Source: Woeseiaceae bacterium
GTDB lineage: Bacteria > Acidobacteriota > Vicinamibacteria > Vicinamibacterales > UBA823
Length of the DNA: 12,572 nt
Assembly: GCA_002696705.1 (NCBI GenBank)
Contig: NZSH01000040.1
Location: 1-12,572 of the forward strand
Direction: 5' to 3'
Below the pieces are notes generated by a model, which worked only from the letters and a program-made list of their open reading frames with translations, made no database searches and was not told the DNA's origin. Each line of letters starts with the position of its first letter. Position 1 is the stretch's first letter. The position numbers and the translations under genes are program-made. Below are positions 1-9,514 of this stretch, in pieces.

Positions 1-1
1 T

Positions 2-163
2 GCAGCGGCTGTGGCGGCGGCGTTGTATGGGAGTGCCGGTCGTGACGTCGAAGTCATTGCACCTGGTGGATCGCAACGAGTCGTCTGGGCAGAAGGAGGT
101 CTTACTCTCACGGGATGGACTGAACTGCTCCATACTTCACAATGGCTCATTCCGATCGAGTGA
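2..163 (+). CDS. dapF: C-terminal end of a diaminopimelate epimerase-like protein (5' part outside window)
   Basis: The last 53 codons of a gene that begins before the window, ending at TGA 161-163. The peptide starts AAAVAAALYGSAGR, continues with APGGSQRVVWAEGGLTLTG and ends WLIPIE. This fits the end of DapF: after the second catalytic Cys the family has an Ala-rich helix, then a beta strand with PGG, an aromatic/acidic strand (V-x-W-x-E), and a closing L-x-x-TG-x-x-E segment. DapF interconverts LL- and meso-diaminopimelate in lysine and peptidoglycan synthesis in the cytoplasm. Both catalytic cysteines lie upstream of the window, so the call rests on this short tail. Another member of the DapF/proline racemase-like fold is possible. 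The gap to larC is 189 bases, so the two are probably transcribed separately. Confidence 0.55.
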   Translation, partial: AAAVAAALYGSAGRDVEVIAPGGSQRVVWAEGGLTLTGWTELLHTSQWLIPIE

Positions 164-352
164 CCCAGTACGGGTTGGTCACACATCAACTTTAAAGCAA
201 TATCCGTTTAATCAAGGCGCTGAGTGGTCTACACTTGATGGGCTGCTTGATTGTGTGGATTAGTGTTCCATCATGATCAGTAACGCAGTCATCATGGTTT
301 CAGTTGAGAGAGTTTAACGAAAAAGCACTGCACTTTAGGATGAAAAGGGTCA
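164..352 (+). other. Intergenic region upstream of larC with an inverted repeat
   Basis: This stretch has no convincing gene. An inverted repeat has arms CCATCATGA (268-276) and TCATCATGG (289-297), one C/C mismatch and a 12-base loop. The left arm overlaps the 8-base palindrome ATCATGAT (270-277). It ends about 56 bases before the larC start, where an operator could sit. A weak promoter candidate, TTGATG (235-240) with GATTAG (258-263) at 17-base spacing, lies just upstream. Neither is strong enough to name a regulator. Confidence 0.3.
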
Positions 353-1621
353 ATGTCCAAAGTACTCTACTTTGATTGTTTTTCGGGCGCATCAGGCGAC
401 ATGATTCTTGGAGCGCTGATTGATGCCGGTCTACCAATCGAGGAATTGCGTAGGGCTCTCGGAAGTTTGGCCCTCGACGGTATGTCAATTGAGGCGGAGT
501 CGGTGGACCGTGCTGGTGTGGCAGCGATCAAGTTTCGTCTACGTGAAAATGGCCAGGTGGTGGATGGCTCGGACCCTACTCCTAAAAAACATCATCATGA
601 CCATGATCACCACTCAGACAAGTCGCATCATCATCATTCTCATCGCAGTATCCATGAAATATTAGAACTTGTAGGGCGGTCAAACCTTTCTGAATCCGCA
701 AAGGCTAGCGTAGGGCACTTATTTGGTCGTCTGGCAACAGCTGAAGCTGCAATTCATCAGATGCCAGTTAATGAGGTGCATCTCCATGAAGTAGGGGCGC
801 TAGATTCGATCATTGACATTGTGGGTGCAACGTTTGGATTTGAATGGTTCGCTCCTGATGAGGTTGTTGTTTCACCGCTAAATGTTGGTTCAGGCACGGT
901 GGAATGTGCCCACGGTACCTACCCGGTTCCAGCCCCGGCAACAGCGCGGCTTTTGGAAGGGTCACCTATATATGCCAGTGGTGAGACTGGTGAGTTGGTC
1001 ACTCCGACCGGAGCCCTGCTTATGACTGAATGGGCGACTTCATACGGTCCGCTTCCCCCCATGACAATTAGTCGTGTGGGATATGGTGCCGGAGAACGTA
1101 ATAGATCGGATTCACCAAATGTACTCCGGCTCCTTGTTGGCGAGTCGGCAGATATTGATGTAGGTGAACGCGTTGTCGTTTTGGAATGTGAAATCGACGA
1201 CATGAATCCTCAGATCTTTGGACTATTAATGTCACGCCTGCACGAAGCGGGGGCGCTCGATGTGTTTTATGTGCCAGTGCAGATGAAAAAAGATAGACCA
1301 GGAACGTTAGTAACAGTTATTTCACCGCTAGGGTTACGCGAGACGCTGAGCGAAATTTTGTTCCGGGAGAGCACCACACTAGGAATTCGCTATCACGAGA
1401 CCCGACGTGAGCGGCTCGAACGAACGTGGGTGACCGTTGAGACTTCTCTTGGCGCCGTACGTATCAAACTTGCCCGTCGCGACAACCAGATCCTAAATAC
1501 CGCACCAGAATTCGATGACTGCTTGCAACTAGCAAAACAGCACGACGTACCTGTCAAGCATGTGCAGGCTCTAGCGCAGAAGGCCTATCTTGATATGGCT
1601 GACCAAGTCGGACGAAAGTAA
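353..1621 (+). CDS. larC: LarC, nickel-pincer cofactor biosynthesis (nickel insertion) protein
   Basis: A 422-residue, apparently complete LarC (DUF111/TIGR00299 family). LarC inserts nickel, in a CTP-dependent step, into the pyridinium dithiocarboxylate mononucleotide made by LarB and LarE. The product is the nickel-pincer cofactor of lactate racemase LarA and its homologues. Family marks are FDCFSGASGDMILGALIDAG (7-26), EVHLHEVGALDSIIDIVG (141-158), PLNVGSGTVECAHG with PVPAPAT (about 175-197), GELVTPTGA (213-221), EIDDMNPQ (270-277) and the C-terminal-domain motif PVQMKKDRPGTLV (288-300). Residues 80-97 form a His/Asp loop with 11 histidines, likely a nickel store or delivery site. In Lactiplantibacillus the protein is made by frameshifting between larC1 and larC2; here it is one unbroken frame. 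AAAAGGG lies 5-11 bases before ATG and supports this start. No larA, larB or larE is in the window. metG follows after 9 bases. Confidence 0.93.
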   Translation: MSKVLYFDCFSGASGDMILGALIDAGLPIEELRRALGSLALDGMSIEAESVDRAGVAAIKFRLRENGQVVDGSDPTPKKHHHDHDHHSDKSHHHHSHRSIHEILELVGRSNLSESAKASVGHLFGRLATAEAAIHQMPVNEVHLHEVGALDSIIDIVGATFGFEWFAPDEVVVSPLNVGSGTVECAHGTYPVPAPATARLLEGSPIYASGETGELVTPTGALLMTEWATSYGPLPPMTISRVGYGAGERNRSDSPNVLRLLVGESADIDVGERVVVLECEIDDMNPQIFGLLMSRLHEAGALDVFYVPVQMKKDRPGTLVTVISPLGLRETLSEILFRESTTLGIRYHETRRERLERTWVTVETSLGAVRIKLARRDNQILNTAPEFDDCLQLAKQHDVPVKHVQALAQKAYLDMADQVGRK

Positions 1622-1630
1622 GTTTAGCGG

Positions 1631-3157
1631 ATGTCTCGATTTTATTTAACCACCGCAATCGATTACGTGAACAGCCGTCCGCACTTGGGGACCGCTTACG
1701 AAAAGATCACAGCCGATGTGATTGCCCGTTACCAGCGGTTGCGTGGAGTCTCAACACATTTTGTTATGGGCAATGACGAGCATTCGCAGAATGTATACCG
1801 ACGGGCGCAAGAATTGGGAGTTGATCCGTTGTCGTATTGCGAACGTATGGAGTTCGAATTTCGTGAAATCTGGAAAACACTCGACGTGTCGTTTGATGAC
1901 TTCATACGAACAACTGAAGATCGCCATCGAGTATCAGTTTCATTGATGGTAAAGAAGATTGCCGACGCTGGTGATCTTTATGAAGGCTTTTATGAAGGTT
2001 GGTACTGCGTGTCCTGTGAATCATTCAAGCAGGAAAAGGACCTCATTGATGGGAAATGTCCAGTTCATCAGAGCCGACCAGACTGGATCAAGGAGAAAAA
2101 TCATTTCTTTCGGCTTTCAAAGTATCGTGAGGCACTGCTTAGACATTTCGAGTCGCATCCAGAGTTTTTGTGTCCTGAGATTAGACGCAACGAGATTTTG
2201 CGATTACTAGAGTCTGGATTAGAGGACATTTCTATCAGTCGCAGCGGTCAGTCATGGGGTATCCCACTGCCGTCTGATCCAGAGAGTGTTGTTTATGTCT
2301 GGTTCGATGCGTTGATAAATTACATATCGGCCGTTGGCTTTGGGTCTGACGAAGATCGTGTGGCTGCTTGGTGGCCCGCTGATTTGCACATCGTGGGTAA
2401 GGACATTACCCGGTTTCATAGCGTCGTATGGCCGGCGATGTTATTAAGTGCTGGTCAGGAATTGCCTCACCAGGTGTTTGGTCATGGGTGGGTGCACTTT
2501 AAGGGGCATCGCATGAGTAAGTCACTCGGAACCAGTCTTGATCCCTTAGAGGCGGTTGCTCGAGCTGGCGTCGATCCACTTAGGCTGTATTTTGTGCGTG
2601 AGATACCGTACGGCCAGGATGGTGACTTTTCGTGGGACCGCTTTGAAGAACGCTACAATGCTGATCTCGCCAACAATTTAGGTAATCTGGTCAGCCGGAT
2701 TACGGCAATGGTTCATAAGTATCGAGATGGAAATCTCGCTACTCCTTCTGGGAGTCCTGGGCGGCTGGCACAGGTCACCGAGGAAGTCGTGGGACGTTAC
2801 CAAGCAGCCATGGAACGATATGCCTTGCATGAAGCTGCTGCTGTGACCTATCAGTTGGTGGATGCTACCAATGAGTATATTACCGAGACTGAGCCATGGA
2901 AGCTGGCTTCTGAAGATGGAGCAGCAGGGCGCCTAACGAGAGTGCTATTCGACATCTCCGAGGCTGTTCGGATTGTCGGAATCCTTTTAGGTCCAGTGAT
3001 GCCGAACGCTGGAAGAGAGATCGTACGGCGCATGGGTGATGAGGCATCGGAACGTGACCAAGGTTGGACGCAAGCGACCACTTGGCGAACCGAAAGTGCC
3101 CGAACCATTCTCCGAGGTGAATCCATGTGGCCACGTCTGGAGACTAAGAACTCGTGA
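1631..3157 (+). CDS. metG: Methionyl-tRNA synthetase, catalytic subunit (lacks C-terminal tRNA-binding domain)
   Basis: Class I methionine-tRNA ligase of 508 residues, which activates methionine with ATP and charges initiator and elongator tRNA-Met in the cytoplasm. The HIGH-type signature is PHLG (17-20) in the N-terminal Rossmann fold. The connective region has a single zinc knuckle, Cys126-x2-Cys129 with Cys143-x2-His146, the one-knuckle pattern seen in Thermus/Aquifex-type enzymes. WFDALINYISAVG follows at about 224-236 and the KMSKS loop is RMSKS (294-298). The rest is the helical anticodon-binding domain. The protein stops after that domain. The EMAP/Trbp111-like module fused at the C-terminus in many bacteria is absent here and is encoded by the next gene, 30 bases on, so the two products probably work as a complex. 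The ATG lies 9 bases after larC, with no strong Shine-Dalgarno, which suggests translational coupling. Confidence 0.96.
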   Translation: MSRFYLTTAIDYVNSRPHLGTAYEKITADVIARYQRLRGVSTHFVMGNDEHSQNVYRRAQELGVDPLSYCERMEFEFREIWKTLDVSFDDFIRTTEDRHRVSVSLMVKKIADAGDLYEGFYEGWYCVSCESFKQEKDLIDGKCPVHQSRPDWIKEKNHFFRLSKYREALLRHFESHPEFLCPEIRRNEILRLLESGLEDISISRSGQSWGIPLPSDPESVVYVWFDALINYISAVGFGSDEDRVAAWWPADLHIVGKDITRFHSVVWPAMLLSAGQELPHQVFGHGWVHFKGHRMSKSLGTSLDPLEAVARAGVDPLRLYFVREIPYGQDGDFSWDRFEERYNADLANNLGNLVSRITAMVHKYRDGNLATPSGSPGRLAQVTEEVVGRYQAAMERYALHEAAAVTYQLVDATNEYITETEPWKLASEDGAAGRLTRVLFDISEAVRIVGILLGPVMPNAGREIVRRMGDEASERDQGWTQATTWRTESARTILRGESMWPRLETKNS

Positions 3158-3187
3158 AATAGTGAATGTCTAGAAGGAGAATCCAAA

Positions 3188-3613
3188 ATGACCGAAAGTG
3201 ATAACCACCCTCTACCTACGTCGACTTCTGATTCTGATCAGATATCCTCTGCGGAGGCACCTAGAGCGACGCCAGAAATGGATACCAGGATAACTATCGA
3301 CGAGTTTATGAAGGTGGAGTTGAGGGTCGCCAAAGTGGTGACAGCTGAACGAGTGCCAAAGTCAAAAAAGCTCATTAAGTTGGAGGTTGACCTAGGCTCA
3401 GAAGTTCGGGTGGTTGTGGCTGGCATAGCAGGCGCTTATGAGCCTGAAGCCTTAGTGGGACGAACCGTAGTAGTTGTAGCGAACCTCAAGCCAGCCAAAT
3501 TAATGGGTGTCGAATCAAATGGGATGGTTCTTGCGGCTAGCCTTGAGGGTGATGTGCCGATGTTGGTTGGATTCGGAGACCAGCCACCAACTCTCGGTGC
3601 ACGGGTGAGATAG
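3188..3613 (+). CDS. Stand-alone tRNA-binding domain protein, MetRS beta-subunit type
   Basis: A 141-residue protein. Residues 37-141 form an OB-fold tRNA-binding domain (Trbp111/EMAPII/CsaA superfamily): ITIDEFMKVELRVAKVVTAE, then VPKSKKLIKLEVDLG, VVAGIAGAYEPEALVGR, NLKPAKLMGVESNGMVLAAS and a short C-terminal dimerisation strand. The match is to the C-terminal module of bacterial MetRS, which clamps tRNA and dimerises the enzyme. As the preceding metG lacks this module, this is probably its separate beta subunit, like the alpha/beta MetRS of Aquifex. Residues 1-36 are a low-complexity tail rich in Ser, Thr, Asp and Pro, probably disordered. AAGGAG (3174-3179) lies 8 bases before ATG, the strongest ribosome site in this operon, and fits a well-translated partner. 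CsaA, a chaperone-like relative, is the alternative, but position and sequence favour MetRS. Confidence 0.85.
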   Translation: MTESDNHPLPTSTSDSDQISSAEAPRATPEMDTRITIDEFMKVELRVAKVVTAERVPKSKKLIKLEVDLGSEVRVVVAGIAGAYEPEALVGRTVVVVANLKPAKLMGVESNGMVLAASLEGDVPMLVGFGDQPPTLGARVR

Positions 3614-3615
3614 TT

Positions 3616-4416
3616 TTGGAAAATCAAGCAATCGGACTACTGGATTCCCATTGTCACTTGGCTGATGAAGCATTCATTGGAGACCTCGGCGAGGTCGTGG
3701 GACGGGCTCGGGATGCGGGCCTTGAACAGATTCTTTGCATTCTAGCGGCTGGTAACCAGGCAGAATATAAACAGGCCAAGCGCCTGCAAAAACTTTGGCC
3801 GAAAGTTTGTTTCGCGATTGGTGTGCATCCACATCAGGCCGCGGAGTATGCCGGCCGTTTTGATGAAGTGGTTCGCGATGTGCGAGAAGCGATTGAAGTG
3901 GAACCGTTGGTTAGGGTGGTTGGAGAAATCGGGCTTGACTACCATTATGATTTTTCACCACGTGACGTCCAACGTGAAGTCTTTCATCGACAAGTCACGC
4001 TGGCGAGGGAATTACGATTGCCAGTGAGCATACACACGCGAGAGGCTGAAACTGATACCCTAGCAATCCTTGAGAAAGCTGGTCGCAGGGAATTGCGCGG
4101 GGTGTTTCATTGTTTTGCTGGCAATGCATCGCTGGCTGACCATGCTCTAGCGCTGGGCTTCCATATTTCGTTTTCTGGCATGATTACCTTTAAACGCTCT
4201 GAGGCACTGAGGGCCATCGCGTCCGAAGTTCCAGGCGATCGCTTATTAATTGAAACAGACGCGCCCTATCTTGCACCGGTGCCACATCGTGGTAAAAGGA
4301 ACGAGCCGGCGTGGGTCAGTCGCGTACTTGAAGTATTAGCTGAAGTTCGTGGTACTACGGTTGAGTTGCTGTCGGAGCAAGTGATGACGAATTTTCGAGC
4401 TTTGGTAAGGCCTTGA
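3616..4416 (+). CDS. tatD: TatD family metal-dependent deoxyribonuclease
   Basis: A 266-residue TatD/YcfH/YabD-type TIM-barrel hydrolase, normal length. These enzymes use two metals to cut DNA from the 3' end or remove damaged nucleotides; some act on D-amino-acyl or other ester substrates. Metal ligands are all visible: His12 and His14 in SHCHL, Glu104 in VVGEIGLDYHYD, His140 in SIHTREAE, His165 in FHCFAGN and Asp215 in LIETDAPYLAP. The C-terminal signature PHRGKRNEPAW follows. The start is TTG at 3616, two bases after the preceding stop, so translation is probably coupled. No ATG in frame precedes the metal motif. The metG-tatD neighbourhood recurs widely in bacteria, as in Bacillus metS-yabD. 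Whether it acts in DNA repair or RNA or peptide quality control cannot be read from the sequence. Confidence 0.93.
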   Translation: MENQAIGLLDSHCHLADEAFIGDLGEVVGRARDAGLEQILCILAAGNQAEYKQAKRLQKLWPKVCFAIGVHPHQAAEYAGRFDEVVRDVREAIEVEPLVRVVGEIGLDYHYDFSPRDVQREVFHRQVTLARELRLPVSIHTREAETDTLAILEKAGRRELRGVFHCFAGNASLADHALALGFHISFSGMITFKRSEALRAIASEVPGDRLLIETDAPYLAPVPHRGKRNEPAWVSRVLEVLAEVRGTTVELLSEQVMTNFRALVRP

Positions 4417-4541
4417 GTCCTAGCCGAATACGAATTCTGTTCAATAAGGGCCTGTTACGTTGACACTCCGTGCGGGAGTATGGTCTGATCGCCTTTTGTT
4501 AGCTAGCACTGCGTAGTACCTGTTGACCTACGAGTAAGATT
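4417..4541 (+). promoter_or_regulatory. Intergenic region with a candidate promoter for the prenyl synthase-ligA unit
   Basis: A consensus -35 box TTGACA (4460-4465) is followed after 18 bases by TCTGAT (4484-4489), a 4-of-6 match to TATAAT. Transcription would begin near 4496, giving a leader of about 46 bases before the GTG start at 4542. A short hairpin lies between the two boxes: ACTCC (4465-4469), a 5-base loop, GGAGT (4475-4479). It has no T-tract and is probably not a terminator. It could be an operator, but nothing supports a named regulator. Confidence 0.4.
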
Positions 4542-7611
<3,070 letters not shown>

Positions 7612-7663
7612 TAGATTGTCAGCTACGATGAGAACGATTGGTTAGGTAGTTGATCTTTGAAAA

Positions 7664-8081
7664 TCCGTCGTAGGCGGCCAGACGATCGCCGCGTTCGTCT
7701 AAGTAATTGGACGACGGGGAGGAAAGTCCGAACTCCGTAGGGTAGTGCGCCGGGTAATGCCCGGTCAGGGTGACCTGAAGGAAAGTGGCACAGAAAACAT
7801 ACCGCCACGATTGCGTAACCCTCTGGGTATACGTTGTGGTAAGGGTGAAATGGTGCGGTAAGAGCGCACCGCATTTACCGTAAGGTAAATGGCAGGCTAA
7901 ACCCCGCACGGAGCAAGACCAAATAGGGAAGCGTTTTAGGACGACCCGTCCAAAGCTTCCGGGTAGGTTGCTTGATCCTGTCAGCAATGACTGGGCTAGA
8001 GGAATGATCGTCACCAAGGCTTAATTGCGTAAGCGATTAGGACTAGGCACAGAATTCGGCTTATGGCAAACCTACGGCGGA
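7664..8081 (+). ncRNA. rnpB: RNase P RNA, bacterial class A
   Basis: The catalytic RNA of RNase P, which removes 5' leaders from pre-tRNAs with protein RnpA. Conserved blocks appear in order: GAGGAAAGTCC (7719-7729), an ACAGAAA...ACCGCC block (about 7790-7806), GGTGCGGTAAGAGCGCACC (7852-7870), AGCAAGACCAAATAGGG (7912-7928), GGGTAGG (7961-7967) and ACAGAATTCGGCTTAT (8049-8064). The ends were set by the P1 helix: TCCGTCGTAGG (7664-7674) pairs with CCTACGGCGGA (8071-8081) over 11 pairs, one a wobble. A hairpin CATTTACC-GTAA-GGTAAATG (7872-7891) and another with a GTAA loop at 8029-8032 fit the GNRA-capped P14 and P18 arms that dock on P8 in class A molecules. Length of about 418 bases is within the usual range. 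It starts 52 bases after ligA. No protein gene is likely inside it on either strand. The mature ends may differ by a few bases. Confidence 0.96.
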
Positions 8082-8089
8082 CCTTTTTT
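8071..8089 (+). terminator. rnpB: Possible rnpB transcription end: P1 3' strand followed by a T-tract
   Basis: The 3' strand of P1 (8071-8081) is followed by CC and six T residues (8084-8089). No local hairpin directly precedes the T-tract, so the pairing strand would be the RNA's own distant 5' end at 7664-7674. Termination here is inferred, not shown; the tract could also be a processing site. Confidence 0.4.
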
Positions 8090-8203
8090 GGCTGTTTAAG
8101 GAAGTTACTAGTTGTTGGATTTTCGAGATGAACGGTGCATAGGTCGCTTTAAGTTATAACGTTAATAATTGTTTGATGGTGCACTAATTTTATAGTTCTT
8201 AAT
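8090..8203 (+). promoter_or_regulatory. AT-rich intergenic region with candidate promoter for the epimerase gene
   Basis: This stretch holds no gene. TTGTTT (8169-8174) and TATAGT (8191-8196), 16 bases apart, form a candidate promoter; TATAGT matches TATAAT at 5 of 6 positions and the -35 box is weak. Transcription would start at about 8203, next to the ATG at 8204, so the message would have almost no leader. No Shine-Dalgarno is visible before that ATG, which agrees with a leaderless start. A second hexamer, TATAAC (8155-8160), has no good -35 partner. Confidence 0.4.
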
Positions 8204-9145
8204 ATGTCTTCATACCTCGTTACAGGTGGAGCCGGATTCATCGGGTCGCATTTGGTAATGCGATTACTTCACAAAGGGCATTCCGTTCGCATCGTAGATA
8301 ACCTAGTTACCGGAAGACATGCAAACCTTCCTGAACTTGAACGAGTTGATTTTCTCGAGGCCGATCTTGCCAACGCGGAAATCGCACAGAAGGCTGTTCA
8401 AGGTATGGAGTTTGTTCTTCATCAAGCCGCGATTCCTTCAGTGCCTCGCTCGGTGAGTGACCCGGTGACTTCACATCGCGCTAACGTGGATGCCACGCTT
8501 AATCTTTTGTGCGCTGCTCGTGATGCGAAGGTTGCACGGTTGATCTTCGCGGGCTCGTCTTCGGTTTACGGTGATACGCCCACATTACCTAAACATGAGT
8601 CGATGCCGGCAGACCCACGTTCACCGTATGCACTTCAAAAGTTTATCGGTGAACAGTACAGCCAGTTATTTACAGAGCTCTACGGTCTTGAAACAACGAC
8701 AATTCGATATTTTAACGTGTTTGGTCCACGTCAAGATCCAGGGTCACCTTATTCTGGTGTTATTTCACGCTTTATTAAATTACTGCTTGCTGGTGAGCCT
8801 CCTACGATTCACGGGGATGGTGAGCAGACACGAGATTTCACATACGTGGACAATGTCGTAGACGCAGTGTTGGCCGCGTGTTCGGCTCCGGATGCGGTTG
8901 GGCGGGTCATGAATGTCGCAATGGGTGAACGCACTTCACTTAAGCAATTGGTGTCGATGTTGTCAGATATTATCGGCGTGGCAGTTGAGCCGATTTACGG
9001 AGACCCTCGGGGGGGGGACGTACGTGATTCCCAAGCTGACTGTGCATTGGCTCAGGAAGTGCTTAATTATCAGCCCCGTATTTCATTTCAAGAAGGTTTG
9101 CGCCGGACGGTAGACTGGTATCGCCAGTCATCCGTTCATTCATAA
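8204..9145 (+). CDS. NAD-dependent epimerase/dehydratase of the extended SDR family, UDP-sugar 4-epimerase-like
   Basis: A 313-residue extended short-chain dehydrogenase. The N-terminal Rossmann fold has TGGAGFIGSH (7-16) for NAD(P) binding and acidic Asp32 in VDNLVTG, which favours NAD. Ser118-120 in AGSSSVYGD and the pair Tyr142/Lys146 in SPYALQK give the catalytic triad. RYFNVFGPRQDP (about 158-169) and GDGEQTRDFTYVDNVVDA (about 205-222) are the sugar-nucleotide-binding parts typical of GalE/WbpP-like UDP-hexose or UDP-N-acetylhexosamine 4-epimerases. The exact substrate cannot be told; a 4,6-dehydratase is less likely because the Asp-Glu pair after the catalytic serine region is not seen. 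A run of nine G (9009-9017) lies in the DPRGGDV codons. The stop is followed by a strong ribosome site for the cupin gene, so the two are probably co-transcribed. Confidence 0.85.
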   Translation: MSSYLVTGGAGFIGSHLVMRLLHKGHSVRIVDNLVTGRHANLPELERVDFLEADLANAEIAQKAVQGMEFVLHQAAIPSVPRSVSDPVTSHRANVDATLNLLCAARDAKVARLIFAGSSSVYGDTPTLPKHESMPADPRSPYALQKFIGEQYSQLFTELYGLETTTIRYFNVFGPRQDPGSPYSGVISRFIKLLLAGEPPTIHGDGEQTRDFTYVDNVVDAVLAACSAPDAVGRVMNVAMGERTSLKQLVSMLSDIIGVAVEPIYGDPRGGDVRDSQADCALAQEVLNYQPRISFQEGLRRTVDWYRQSSVHS

Positions 9146-9154
9146 GGAGTCCAG

Positions 9155-9475
9155 ATGCCAGTTATTAACCTCAATGACAGCGCGCTTCGCGAAATGATGC
9201 CAGGTTTTAATGGTCATTTGGTTCATACCGAAGGGATGACATTTGTTGAGTGGCATGTCACAGCAGGAGCGTTGCTTCCCGAGCATTCTCACCCACACGA
9301 GCAAGTAACTGCAGTTCAAGAAGGCGAATTTGAAATGACGATCGATGGTAGTAAAAACCAACTGACGCCAGGCTCGGTCGCGGTAATACCTTCGAATGTT
9401 CTACACTCTGGTCGAGCTGTGACGGACTGCACAATCATTGACGTGTTTCAGCCAGTGCGAGAGGATTATCGCTAG
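9155..9475 (+). CDS. Single-domain cupin protein
   Basis: A small (106 residues) single-cupin beta-barrel. Cupin motif 1 is visible as GALLPEHSHPHEQ...G, with probable metal ligands His44, His46 and Gln50; His48 is also close. Motif 2 is PGSVAVIPSNVLHSG, giving the last ligand, His84. The segment EGEFEMTIDG lies between them. Such proteins include isomerases, dioxygenases and sugar- or small-molecule-binding regulators; no specific reaction can be assigned. AAGGAG (9144-9149) overlaps the epimerase stop and sits 5 bases before ATG, so translation is probably coupled to the epimerase. The pairing hints at a shared role in sugar or cell-surface metabolism, but that is inference from position only. 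Confidence 0.85.
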   Translation: MPVINLNDSALREMMPGFNGHLVHTEGMTFVEWHVTAGALLPEHSHPHEQVTAVQEGEFEMTIDGSKNQLTPGSVAVIPSNVLHSGRAVTDCTIIDVFQPVREDYR

Positions 9476-9514
9476 AGGATCCACTTTGGCATCATTCTAA
9501 CTGTAATAGGCTCG

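Noticed and set aside
27..263. A 78-codon + strand frame starting inside the dapF-like end
   Set aside because: It overlaps a frame with recognisable DapF-like sequence. Its peptide shows no domain, and its second half lies in the intergenic stretch.
580..650. His-codon repeat in larC read as a tandem DNA repeat
   Set aside because: The CAT/CAC pattern is irregular and is explained by the encoded His-rich loop.
4465..4479. Short hairpin after tatD as a terminator
   Set aside because: The stem is only five pairs and no T-tract follows directly; it lies between two promoter-like boxes instead.
7619..8017. Reverse-strand reading frames across 7619-8017
   Set aside because: They lie opposite the RNase P RNA gene, whose conserved blocks and P1 pairing explain the sequence.
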